DNA of 64,000 bases, taken from the NCBI GenBank assembly GCA_030323885.1, contig CM059194.1:5664186-5728185 (forward strand), written 5' to 3'. This DNA is from Branchipolynoe longqiensis. Its lineage: Eukaryota; Annelida; Polychaeta; Phyllodocida; Polynoidae. The stretch's first letter is position 1. Each line of letters begins with the position of its first letter. Positions 9,622 to 19,104 of this stretch are shown here, piece after piece. The notes under the pieces were generated by a model. That model saw nothing but the letters and a program-made list of their open reading frames with translations, did not search any database and was not told the DNA's origin. Both the position numbers and the translations under genes were made by a program.

Positions 9622-9875
9622 GTGTTTGTTGCTACATAGAAGGGAATACTGGGTCAATTTAATCAAACCTGTTACTGAATAAGCCTATGGTGTCAGAGTT
9701 TTGACAGGTTTGCCGAAACAAATTTGACATGTTTACACTTCAAATATCTCAAAAGTTATCCATTGAAAATAAAAGTTACTTCAAACTAAAGTAAGGTAGA
9801 TTATGACAATAAATTTAATACATTTATCTCACAAAATGACAGAAACTCAAAACCATCGAACTATTCATCTTTAAT

Positions 9876-10394
9876 GCCAGCAACATCAGGCATACAATGT
9901 GAGAGGGGGACAAATGCCTTGCGCTAATCATTTAACCCCGAACTCTCTCCCTTCCGCTACCTTTTCTACACCCAAAATTCATGCTTTCAGTGGAACACAA
10001 AAAGCCTCTCTTTTAACGCCCCAAATTTTGTAACTGACCTACTTTCTCCCGATATACTACCATCCGACAACTTAAAAAAAATAAATGCCGTAAGACCGGC
10101 GCTTCAGCGCTGACATTTGTGATATTCAAAGGAATAAATCGGTGAACAGAAAAAAGGAACATGGACACGCATGGACCTTCTCAGAAGGGGTCAGCTAAGG
10201 TCAATGGACTCTCTCAGAGGGGTCAGCTGAGGTCAATGGACTCTCTCAGAGCCAGGATTACGTAATTTTACGCTCAAAAGAACCCTCCTATGCTACTCAT
10301 CCTACGGTCTTTCTTAAGCTACTGAGTCAATGGGAATCCAGAAGCTTCTCCTTCTTGTTACACAAACCCCACTTCTTCTGTTTATATATGTATC
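9876..10394. other. No gene; one short tandem duplication
   Basis: Unassigned sequence. At about 10,170-10,256 a unit of about 32 bp (GGGGTCAGCTAAGGTCAATG ...) is repeated 2.5 times. No coding signal. Confidence 0.4.
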
Positions 10395-10408
10395 GTTGCC
10401 ATGGCAAC
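10395..10408. promoter_or_regulatory. Perfect RFX-type X-box palindrome
   Basis: GTTGCCATGGCAAC is a perfect 14 bp palindrome identical to the ideal X-box bound by RFX factors. This is sequence match only. No nearby promoter or gene can be recognised, so function is unproven. Confidence 0.4.
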
Positions 10409-10833
10409 ATACCATTATCAGGAGATGTCACATAGATTACCCTTAGCCCGCTTTTTCTCCAACGTACTCTATATGGAAAATATGCCACAGTAAGCTAGGT
10501 TCTTATGGATTTGTTGGGTTTTTTTTTGTTTTGTATTCTTGTGGTTTTTTTTCATTCCAATCCCACCTAAGTTTATTGACACCGATTACCCCCCAAGAGA
10601 AATGCGTATACATGTACAACATTAATTGGCAATTATTCGCTGGCCGAACAATTTCTTTCAGATTAATGTAAGAGTTTATAGCAGAGTGGATACTCGGCTG
10701 CGATTCGCTTCTTGCACCATCCATGGCTGGGGCTTTATCAAAGAAATATTTTTTAAACAATTCTATTGCACTGGTATTTATTCAAACCTGGTCTCCTCTG
10801 AAACCCAGACTCCGATCCTCCTGTCTCCGGTCC
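10409..10833. other. No gene recognised
   Basis: AT-leaning unassigned sequence leading into the polypyrimidine tract. No repeat family from the rest of the window matches. Confidence 0.35.
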
Positions 10834-11530
10834 CCCCTTCTCCCTTCTCCCCTTCCCCCTTCCCCCCTTCTCCCCTCCCCCATCTCCCCTTCACCTTCCC
10901 CCTCCTATCTCCTCCTCCCCTCACCACTCTTCCCTCCGCCCTCCCTTTCCGCTCCCCTTCCCCGCCCCCCTACACGCCTCCCAACTCCCCTATTCCCTAC
11001 CCCTCCCACTTCCCACCTCCCACCTCCCTTCCCCTCCCGCCCTTCCCTTTCCCTCATCCCCTCCATTTCCCCTCTCCCATCCCCCTTCTCCCTCCTTCCT
11101 CCTCTCCCCTTCCCCTCCCTTCCCCTTTCCTTTCCCTCCCCCTCCCCCTCTCCTCCTCTCCTTCTCCTTCCCCTTCCCCATCCCCTTCCCTTTCCTTTCC
11201 CCTCCTCTCCCCCTCTCCCTTTCCTTCCTCCTTCCCCCTTCCCCCTCCCCTTCCCTTTTCCTTTCCCCTCCCCCTCCCCTCCTCTCCTTCCTCCTTCCCC
11301 CTTCCCCCTTCCCTTCCCTTTTCGTGGTGCCCTCCCCCTTCCTCCTCCCCTTCCTCCTCTCTCCTTCCTCCATTCCCCCTTCCCCATCTCCTTCCTCCTT
11401 TCCCCCTCCCCCCTTCCCCTTTCTCCTACCCCTTCCCCTCCCCTCCCCCCTCCCCACCCCACCACCCCTCCACCTTCTCCCTTTCCACTTCCACCCTCCA
11501 TCGCCCTTCCCCCTCCACCCTCGTCCAAGG
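10834..11530. repeat. Polypyrimidine/polypurine tract of about 700 bp
   Basis: Almost pure C/T on the plus strand, made of CCCCTTCCC and CCTCCCCTTCC blocks, with a few interruptions. Long ORFs on both strands (up to 329 codons of P/S/L/F on plus, G/R/E/K on minus) are composition artefacts. Mirror-symmetric segments make triplex (H-DNA) formation plausible. Confidence 0.92.
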
Positions 11531-11651
11531 TTATTTTGTTTCTGTGAGGTGTTTTTTTTTTTGCATCTTGAATAATAAACTGCACAGATTTAGGTGCATT
11601 GCATGTTTTGATTGATAAACTGCATATTGTGTTACGCACAGTGCTACCTGG

Positions 11652-11883
11652 TTATGGTCCTGTCACACTATGGCATATTGCATCAGCGTATGCCCAACAT
11701 ATGAAATAAATTTCAAATTGTCGGTGCCTTGGCGTGCGATGCCGTATGACAGCGTTTACCAGCGTGCTCTTAACGAACACTACTTATGCCAAACGTACCC
11801 AGAATGTATCTCAGCATACACCAACCTGTTGGAGCAAAATCGCATACACTGAGGCAATATGGCGTAGTGTGACAGGGCCTTTA
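11652..11883. mobile_element. Foldback element FB4, GCGTATGCCCAACAT interior
   Basis: The left terminus GGTCCTGTCACACTATGGCA pairs with the right TGGCGTAGTGTGACAGGGCC. The match extends over about 26 bp (to GCATATTGC / GCAATATGG). Flanks are TTAT and TTTA, degenerate TTAA. The 230 bp element has no coding capacity. Confidence 0.82.
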
Positions 11884-11949
11884 CGCACTACATGATAATG
11901 AAATCCCAGCTGTAGCGTACAAATGGATTTCTACAACAAGCAGGACGTT

Positions 11950-13320
11950 TACGGAGGAAGCCCATCCCATACCGCATTCCGAATGCCACATACCACATAT
12001 TGGATACCGCAGTCCACACACTACATACCGGATACCGCATACCGCATTCCGCATACCGCATTCCGCATACCGCATATCGTACAGCGAAAACTACACACTG
12101 CACACCGCACACTATACACTACTCGCTGCATACCGCACACCGCATATCACATATCGCATATTGCATATCGCATACCGTACACCACACACCGCACACTACA
12201 CACCACATAATGCATACTACACATCACATACTACACACTACTCACCACGTACCGCATACCGCATACCATATATCACATATCGCATACCATACACCACACA
12301 CCGCATACTGCACACTATACACTGCACACTGCATACTACAAACCACATACTGCACACCACATACCACATATCGCATACCGTACACCACACACCGCACACC
12401 ACATACTGCACGCTACACACCGCACACTACACACTACTCACCACATACCGCATACCGCATACCACATATTGCATATCGCATACCATACACCACACACCGC
12501 ACACCGCACACTACACACCGCATACTGCATACTACCCACCGCACACTACACACTACTCACCACATACCACATACCGCATACCACATATCGCATATCGCAT
12601 ACCGTACACCACACACCGCACACTACACACCGCATACTGCATACTGCATACTACACACCGCACACTACACGCTACTCACCACATACCGCATACCGCATAC
12701 CACATATTGCATATCGCATACCATACACTGCACACCGCACACCGCACACTACACACCACATACTGCATACTACACACTACTCACCACATACCGCATACTG
12801 CATACTGCATATTGCATATCCCATACCGTACACCACACACCGCATACTGCACACTACACACCGCATACTACACACTACTCACCACATACCGTACACCACA
12901 CACTGCATACTGCACACTACACACCGCATACTACACACTACTCACCACATACCGTACACCACACACCGCATACTGCACACTACACACCGCATACTACACA
13001 CTACTCACCACATACCGTACACCACACACCGCATACTGCACACTACACACCGCACACTACACACTTCTCACCACATACTGCATACTACACACTGCATACT
13101 GTATACTAAACACCGCACACTACACACTACTCACCACATACCACATACCAGATACCGCATACCCTACACCATAAACCGCATACTGCATACCACAGCCCAT
13201 AAACCCCATACCGCATACGGTACCGCATACCGCACACCATAAACCGCATACTGCATACCCTACCCCATACATCGTACACCGCATACCGCATACCGCACAC
13301 CGTACACCGCATACCGCACT
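11950..13320. repeat. CATACCGC / CACACTACACAC array, 1.4 kb
   Basis: Built from 5-10 bp words (ATACCGC, ACACCGC, ATACTGC, ACACTAC, TCACCAC). All three plus-strand frames stay open for 250-370 codons (HTPHTAY-type), purely from composition. From about 12,826 to 13,077 a 63 bp higher-order unit repeats four times (CCGTACACC at 12,826, 12,889, 12,952 and 13,015). Confidence 0.93.
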
Positions 13321-13389
13321 GTGCGTTCACGGGTTTTAAGTACGTGCGGCGACTCGCTGAACACTGCGACCTCTAACGCCGAATACGCA

Positions 13390-13478
13390 CATCAAAACAC
13401 CCCCCATCCCTACACCCCTACACCCACACACACCCACACCAACACCTCACACACACACACCCACACACACACACAGGA
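13390..13478. repeat. (CA)n-rich low-complexity tract
   Basis: CCCTACACCC and ACACACACCCACAC runs of about 90 bp. Confidence 0.85.
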
Positions 13479-13537
13479 GGGCCCCGCCAGAACCAGTGGC
13501 GCGTGACGCCGACCCCGGTCCTGCTTTGGCCACACAC

Positions 13538-13565
13538 CACGTGATCTGCACGTGATCAGCACGTG
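13538..13565. promoter_or_regulatory. Three CACGTG E-boxes spaced exactly 11 bp
   Basis: CACGTG begins at 13,538, 13,549 and 13,560, so the centres are one helical turn apart. The block is nearly palindromic as a whole. bHLH factors bind such sites, but no promoter is identified next to it; the 11 bp spacing also recalls the arrays inside foldback elements. Confidence 0.4.
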
Positions 13566-13694
13566 GTTTATGGAAACGCCCATTGGCTCCAGTCGCTGAT
13601 CAAAGGCGGGCCCCCTGGTGGCCGGAGAGTGCACTCCGGCTGCAGGTGATGTGGGGGAGGGGCGGGGGGAGGGGGAGGGGTGGGGGCCGGGGAG

Positions 13695-14225
13695 AGCTCT
13701 GATTGGTGGAATGCGTTGCTTGGTTTGTTTGTTGATTGTTTGATTGACTGATTTGTTAATGGATTGAGTGGTTGTTCAGTTGATTGATACGTCGAGTGAT
13801 TTGTTGATGGGTGTGTTGGTTGATTCGTGGAATGTCTTGCTTGGTTGATTGGTTTGTTTGTTGATTGATATGTTCATTGATTGCTTGGTTTGTTAGGCGA
13901 TCGATATGTTGATTGATTTGTTGATGGGTTTGTTGCTTCGTGGCTTGGTTTCTTGGTCTGTGGATTAATTGATGTGTTAGTTATTGATTTGTTTGTTAGA
14001 TGATTGATATATTGATCGCTTTGTTGTTGGCATTATTGGTTGATTTGTTGCTTGGTTGCTTGGCTTATTAATTTGTTGAATACTTGATTTTCTAGTTGAT
14101 TGATTGGTTTGTTAGGTGGTTGCCACATAGATTGATTTGTTGGCGGTTTTATTGGTTGATTGGTTAATTTGTGCTCGCTTGATTTTCTGGTTGACTGATT
14201 GATTGATTGATTGATTGGTTGAAAT
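13695..14225. repeat. TTGATTGATTTGTTG-type degenerate array
   Basis: About 530 bp of GATTGATTGGTTTGTTG-like words with irregular period (about 16-20 bp). The minus-strand NQSINQ-type ORF is a by-product. Preceded at 13,640-13,690 by a G-rich run. Confidence 0.88.
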
Positions 14226-14321
14226 TTTACACGGGTAAACATCTAAAATCATCCCCCAAATCATAACTCGGATGAACATAGACCATTTGAAAGCTTTATA
14301 ATTCCAGTGGGACGAGTGTAG

Positions 14322-14687
14322 TACAGTATAACCCCATTAAACCAAACTTGAAGGGACCCTAGAAATTATACAGTACAACCCATTAAACCAAGCTCGGTTA
14401 AACCAAACGATCGGTTAATCCAAACTTTTTTCGGCGGCCCGGCAAAATACTACCATTTATATATTTATAAAGTCCTTATAAAGACATGAAAGTTTGGTTT
14501 AACCATAACGGAGTGGCCTGGGGTCTGACAATGTTGTTTGGATTAACCGATAATTTGGATTATTCGACTTTGGTTTAACCAACTTTTTTATATGATAAAT
14601 GGTAGTATTTTGCCGGGCCACCGAAAAAACTTTGGATTAGTCAATCGTTTGGTTTAACCGAGCTTGGTTTAACGGGGTTACACTGTA
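14322..14687. mobile_element. Mariner-like foldback MITE (TA target)
   Basis: TIRs: left TACAGTATAACCCCATTAAA and, complemented from the right, TACAGTGTAACCCCGTTAAA. The arms extend inward over 100 bp (GGTTAAACCAAACGAT, GGCAAAATACTACCATTTAT). Inserted at TA in GTGTAG(TA)GTCTGCAC of SINE-C; the same sequence uninterrupted is seen at about 46,000. No transposase. Confidence 0.9.
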
Positions 14688-15082
14688 GTCTGCACTACAC
14701 CTCCCAGACAAGGAGCGCATAAACAGGCATGCATGGATGATGCCTAGGTGGTGTAATGGTTAGCATATTAGCCCGGGAATAGTACAAAAGTGTGGGATCG
14801 AATCCAACTGTAGGTGCAATATTTCCCATTTGTATCACCCCGCGACAGTATTCAGGATATTTGTTAAGATGTATTCAAATTTCAGTTTCTGCAATTCATA
14901 ATATTGCACTGACCTCTCAGGCAAGGAGCCCCATAGACAGGTAGGCGTGTGTAGTGCAAAGTCATGTGGATTCGAGTCCCACAATATTTCCCATTTTCAT
15001 CAGCCCCCACGACACTGGTGTCATGACCAGGATCCTGTACGAGCTACGCACTGTATAGTTGTTGAACCTACCTTTTGTATGT

Positions 15083-15418
15083 TTGTTTGTTGTTGTTTTA
15101 CGTCCTAGCAACATCTATGGTCATATCAGGACGGGTACCGACTTGTGACAGTGCACACTCATGCGACTTTATAGTGCTGCCCCACTGGAAGACCAGGCTG
15201 CCAGCACCATGACCTGATATCCCACTCAGTCACATTATCCTGACACTGAGCCAACCAGTCCTAGTCCTATCCTAATAATGCCGAGTGCTAGGCTAGGAAG
15301 CGACAAGTATCAATGTTTAAGTCATTGGTTTGATTCGACCCGGGTTCGAACCCACGACCCCACGATCTACCAACACAGGAGACGGACGCTCTAACTCATT
15401 CGGGCATCCTGTCTGGTC
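15083..15418 (-). mobile_element. SINE-A, full length (minus)
   Basis: Tail GTTTGTTGTTGTTTTACGTC at the left, head CTCATTCGGGCATCCTGTC at the right. Near-perfect TSD: CCTTTTGTATGT (15,071-15,082) and CCTTGTGTATGT (15,419-15,430), 11 of 12. Inserted in SINE-C. Confidence 0.9.
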
Positions 15419-15438
15419 CCTTGTGTATGTATATGTGT

Positions 15439-15741
15439 TCTCTGTGGCGGAGTGGTTAGAGTGTCTGACTTTTTTCTAGGTCGGACTCCTAATCTGAAGG
15501 TCGGCGGTTCGATTCCCCGTGCCCCCATCTCTGCCAATTTGGATTTCCACCGCTGTGTATAACTTACAGCGACATCAATGGCCAGTTGCTTTCATACTAT
15601 GTCTATGTGGTGTGGGAGGTTAAAAATCCCTTGGGTCGGTAAAAGTGTAGGCTCGGGCTTTCTATCGACAAACTGTCTAATGGTGAAAACAAGCCTATTC
15701 AGGCTTATCCATGATAGGCAGTATAAATCTTCAACAACAAA
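15439..15741 (+). mobile_element. SINE-R: SINE with tRNA-Arg(CCT)-like head
   Basis: Head TGGCGGAGTGGTTAGAGTG (box A) with an anticodon-loop-like GACTCCTAATC and box B GGCGGTTCGATTCCCCG. A 12 bp insertion disturbs the D-arm region, so this is not a functional tRNA. The body (CACCGCTGTGTATAACTTAC, GGTTAAAAATCCCTTGGG) ends in TCTTCAACAACAA. TSD ATATGTGT at 15,431-15,438 and 15,742-15,749. Single copy in this window. Confidence 0.82.
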
Positions 15742-16034
15742 ATATGTGTAAGTGCATTGCCTGTATGTATGTAATTGTAAACATTAAAAGACTTACAATG
15801 GGGTAAACTTGTAGCTATCTACACTGACCTCTGAGGCAAGGAGCCGCATAGACAGACAGGCGTGTGTAGTGTGGTGACATCAGGGAGCCTAGGTAGTGTA
15901 ATGGTTAGCACACTGGCCCAGAATGGAAGAGATATGGGTTCGAGTCCCACTTTAGGCACAATGTTTCCCATTTTCATCACCCCTCCCCACGAAAATACCT
16001 AAAGCTTTGAAAGTTTATCTTTATCCCATAATAT

Positions 16035-17157
16035 GCTTGCATAGTCTGATGGCTGTGAATTGCTGCCATTCCTTTATATCAATATGTGAGGTTGATCATT
16101 GTGTTCGACCTTACTTTAGTTTGAAGTAACCTTTATTTTAAATGGCAAACTATGGAGATATTTAAAGTGCAAACATGTCAAATTAATTTTGGCAAGCACG
16201 TCAAAATTCTAACACAAATAATGTTTCAGTAGGACTAACAGGTTCTGTTAATTTGGCTCAGTGTCCCCTTCTATGGACAACACATAATTCATAAGTACAC
16301 CAGTATCAAAATTGGAGATCATGGCTGACGGAAACAAGCTGAACTCTGTTCCGGAATTCACCTACCTCGGAAGCACTATATCAAGTGATGGACGCATCGA
16401 TGCTGAAATACAGAGGAGGATGGCCAAGGCTAGCGCATCTTTTGGTCGACTACGCCAGAGACTCTGGAACAACCACCATGTGTCCATTGATGCTGAAATA
16501 CAGAGGAGGATGGCCAAGGCTAGCGCATCTTTTGGCCGACTACGCCGGAGACTCTGGAACAACCACCATGTGTCCATTCGGGTCAAAGGCAAGATCTACC
16601 GTGCAATCATGCTATCCACCCTATTATACGGAGGTGAGGCCTGGACAGTGTAGAGACGACAGGTGAAAAAGCTGCATGCCTTCATGATGCAACATCTGCA
16701 TTCAATCATGAGGCTAACCTGGAAGGACAAAGTGACGAATAAGGAAATACTCGAACGGATGGGGCTGCCCTCTATGGAAGATCTTTTGATCAAAAAGAAT
16801 CTCCGGTGGACTGGACACCTCATGAGGATGTCATCAGACAGGCTACCAAAGCAGATCCTCTACTCTCAACTGTATTCTGGTTACAGAAAGAGAGGGCGCC
16901 CTCGTCTCCGGTTCAAGGATACCATCAAGAGAAACCATGAAGCTGAGAGACATTAAGACCGACTCATGGACGCAACTCTGACAGCAGAGAGCTAAATGGA
17001 GAGCAGCAGTCAAGTAATGAAAGCAGTCTTTGTTGCAATGCGACCGACAGCATGATGATGATGATGATGATGATGATCAAAGTTGGATATGTATAATCAA
17101 ATCTAGATGCATTTTTGGATTTGGAAATGTGATGCTTTTATGGGACTATGCAGCTTT
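16035..17157 (-). mobile_element. TTAA-D element split by a LINE-M insertion
   Basis: Left part 16,035-16,316 (GCATAGTCTGATGG, TTAGTTTGAAGTAACC, TTTTGGCAAGCACGTCAAA) and right part 17,076-17,157 (GATATGTATAATCAAATC ... GGGACTATGCAGCTTTAA). Colinear with the copies at 39.2 and 59.8 kb once the LINE is removed. Confidence 0.82.
16317..17075 (+). pseudogene. LINE-M, 5'-truncated, RT C-terminus to (ATG)n tail
   Basis: Open from 16,312: NSVPEFTYLGSTISSDGRID, a RT thumb/C-terminal motif, then AEIQRRMAKASASFGRLR, LYGGEAWTV and, after a TAG at 16,651 (a Tyr codon in the 61.2 kb copy), KEILERMGLPSMEDL, RWTGHLMRMSSDRLPKQ and GYRKRGRPRLRFKD. A frameshift after IKRN shifts the last about 30 residues. 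Residues 30-59 are an exact-length in-frame duplication (16,399-16,488 and 16,489-16,578). The end is CGACCGACAGC(ATG)n. TSD ATCAAAATTGGA / ATCAAAGTTGGA (16,305-16,316; 17,076-17,087). Catalytic RT and endonuclease domains are absent; inactive. Confidence 0.9.
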
Positions 17158-17319
17158 AATACATATCAAATATCCATCCAATTTTAAGTACACGTGACTT
17201 TTGGGTTATTTCCGGTTTGGTAAATTTGTCGGTGAATTCTTTATTATCCGGTAAAGTGTGTGTTACTGTTAGCAAAACGGACGATGCGGTCCAGTGGTGT
17301 GATTTGTTTAGTGTGTGGG

Positions 17320-17655
17320 CGTTTATGGGTGGGTGGGTGGGTGGGTGGGTGGGAGAGGCGGGGTGTGGGGGGTGTGGGGGTGCGGGTAGGGGTGGGGGTA
17401 TGTGGGGGTGGGGTTGCGGGAGATGCGAGGCGGGGTGGGGGCTGGGGGGTGAGAGATGTGGGGGTGGTGGGCATGTGGGGGCTGGGGTCTGTGGGGTGTG
17501 GGGGTGTGGCGGGTGGGGTATGTGGGGGTGTTGGGGTGTAGGGGTTCGGGAGATGCTGGGGTGAGGGGGTTGGGTCCGTGGAGGTGGGGGGTTGGGGTTG
17601 AAGTAGGGGTTGGGGTTGGGAGTTGGGGGCGGGGGGTGGAGGGAGGGGTGGAGGG
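17320..17655. repeat. G-rich GTGGGGG tract (potential G-quadruplexes)
   Basis: About 335 bp of G-runs of 3-6 separated by T, GT or short words on the plus strand. Starts with a GGGT repeat at about 17,325-17,350. ORFs on both strands are compositional. Confidence 0.9.
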
Positions 17656-17687
17656 GGGGTTGTTTCTCTCCTCCACAAACAAATTGT

Positions 17688-18018
17688 TCAGGGGCCCAGA
17701 ATTGATGGCCGGCCGTCAGTTTTTTTAATCGTTTGCTTCTTATTTTCTCTCCCGCAAATTGGTACTAATTTCCTCTGGTGCTGTGTTCTCAGTGTTCATT
17801 CAATTATTGAGTGGTTTGGTGTGTTTTTGCAAATAGACATTGCTGGGCCAATATGATGAAATGAAGCCCTGGTTCAACTACAGGAATATAAAACTATGGA
17901 GCTAGTATAGCAGTCAGTTAGTATTAACATGGTGTGTGCTTTGGTTCATCTGGCTTTTGTCCTACTCTGGCCGCTACAAATCATACCTAGAGGTTGGGGG
18001 ATCTACCGATCTTTGGCC
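17688..18018. other. No gene recognised
   Basis: Unassigned sequence between the G-rich tract and the 71 bp direct repeat. No family seen elsewhere. Confidence 0.35.
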
Positions 18019-18089
18019 TATAATCCTTGCCAGAGATTAAAAACTACTCAACCACTATCTTTGTCTTCTCACATATGTACGCAGTTATT
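18019..18089 (+). repeat. 71 bp direct repeat, left copy
   Basis: Starts TATAATCCTTGCCAGAGATT and ends CGCAGTTATT. It is repeated at 18,308-18,378 with one mismatch, flanking a family E element. Confidence 0.92.
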
Positions 18090-18307
18090 CTTATGTGATG
18101 TATAACTTATTATGCGAGTATAAAAATACGGAGGGAATTGTTTCCATTATATATTATATTATTATATTACTTGATTACCATTGTTATTCTCTGTAAGACT
18201 CCACACTTGACCGGTGGCGCCACCTGCGCCCACCTCCCCTCCATTGGGTGTCGACAAGTGTCAGTCGCACCAATCATTTTTTTTAATTTTATTTTTGGGC
18301 AAGGGCT
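18090..18307 (+). mobile_element. Family E element between long direct repeats
   Basis: Has the E landmarks in order: TTATTATGCGAGTATAAAAA, TATTATTATATTACTTG, CTGTAAGACTCCACAC, the palindrome GGTGGCGCCACC (18,213-18,224), CACCTCCCCTCCA and GTGTCAGTCGCACC, then a T-rich end. No ORF. The flanking repeats may be a long target duplication. Confidence 0.75.
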
Positions 18308-18378
18308 TATAATCCTTGCCAGAGATTAAAAACAACTCAACCACTATCTTTGTCTTCTCACATATGTACGCAGTTATT
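18308..18378 (+). repeat. 71 bp direct repeat, right copy
   Basis: Second copy of 18,019-18,089; ACTACTC is ACAACTC here. Confidence 0.92.
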
Positions 18379-19104
18379 ATTATATGTATATATATATAAT
18401 ATGGAACTGAATCTAACACAACATGGGCACAAAACCAGTTCCTCAGCGATGAATTTTAACAAAAACACACATTTATTCGATGAATAACAATTTTCATTTA
18501 CCCCCACCCACCCCCACCCCCAAATAAAAAGGGGGTTCCTTTGAACTTTGACGATAGCGCTTCCTTGCATAGATGCAGATTATCTCCGGTAGGGGATCTA
18601 ATCCACGCCGAGTATGTGCTGACAGTGATAGTAGTAGTAGTGGTGGTGGGTGGAGGGGGAGGGTGAGGGAGGGGGGGGGGGCTTTGTTGCAGCAGCTATG
18701 GATTGTTGTTGTTAGTTTTCATCCTTCTATCTGACACAGGTACTCGCCTCCCAGGAGAGTTAGCCTCCGTTAGCGCGGAATAGAAAGCACTCTTCTTGCG
18801 CTTCATGGGACGCCCCTGAACTGGAGGATGGGTGCACGGCCTACACGACCCCGCACCCCCCCCCCCCTCCCCCGCCCCGCACCCCCCTGTTTGTGGCGCA
18901 TTTGTCCAACATCGATAAATTACCGCTCTTTGATGTGGGAGGCGTGAATATTTATTGCACGTTGGTGAAAACCCCCGACAACTGCTCCCGTCCTGCGCAT
19001 TCACGATCAAATCCCGCCAATGTCTGCTCATTGTTCCGATGGCCCTGCGGTTGTGGGTGCTGGGCGCAGTTGGTCGCTGTCCGGCGATGAACCTGCCCTG
19101 GGTT
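18379..19104. other. No gene; low-complexity patches
   Basis: Contains a CCCCCACCC run (18,498-18,530), a GTAGTAGTAGTGGTGG and GGGAGGG patch (18,624-18,685) and a C-run (18,850-18,890). The ORFs at 18,696-19,167 have no recognisable protein features. Confidence 0.4.

Larger units (their letters stand above)
8481..9873 (+). mobile_element. TTAA-D element hosting two foldback elements
   Basis: Left end TTTAAAGTTGCATAGTCCGA at about 8,480-8,500, then AAAACCAAAGCAATTATCTA. After two insertions (8,557-9,111 and 9,133-9,621) the element resumes with TGTTGCTACATAGAAGGGAA, CTATGGTGTCAGAGTTTTG, and ends near 9,873 (ACCATCGAACTATTCATC, then TTAAT). The intact copy at 39,180-39,525 supplies the colinear empty version. 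Non-coding and non-autonomous. Confidence 0.85.
14285..15995 (+). mobile_element. SINE-C tandem locus (three heads) with three nested insertions
   Basis: SINE-C sequence runs 14,285-14,321, 14,688-15,082, 15,419-15,438 and 15,742-15,995. Heads: about 14,750-14,822 (TGGTGTAATGGTTAGCA), about 14,940-14,985 (box B GGATTCGAGTCCCAC; box A lost) and 15,891-15,962 (GTGTAATGGTTAGCACAC, GGGTTCGAGTCCCAC). The pieces join into the same linker seen at 45.9-46.2 kb (TTGTTGAACCTACC, GTGTATGTAT, GTGCATTGCCTGTATG). The interruptions are a mariner-like MITE, a SINE-A and a SINE-R. Confidence 0.82.

Noticed and set aside
9096..9662. 188-codon ORF over FB3
   Set aside because: The TACCGGACGAG array gives open frames on both strands; it begins outside and ends outside the element with no domain.
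10626..11639. Long P/S/L-rich and G/R/E-rich ORFs on both strands
   Set aside because: They exist only because a polypyrimidine tract lacks stop codons; no domain, no start context, and several overlapping frames are open at once.
12000..13242. ORFs of 250-370 codons rich in H, T and Y
   Set aside because: Product of the CATACCGC array; all three frames of the strand are open.
15439..15525. tRNA-Arg or tRNA-Leu gene
   Set aside because: Good box A and B, but the D-arm region carries an insertion, the acceptor stem does not pair, and the sequence continues into a SINE body with its own TSD.
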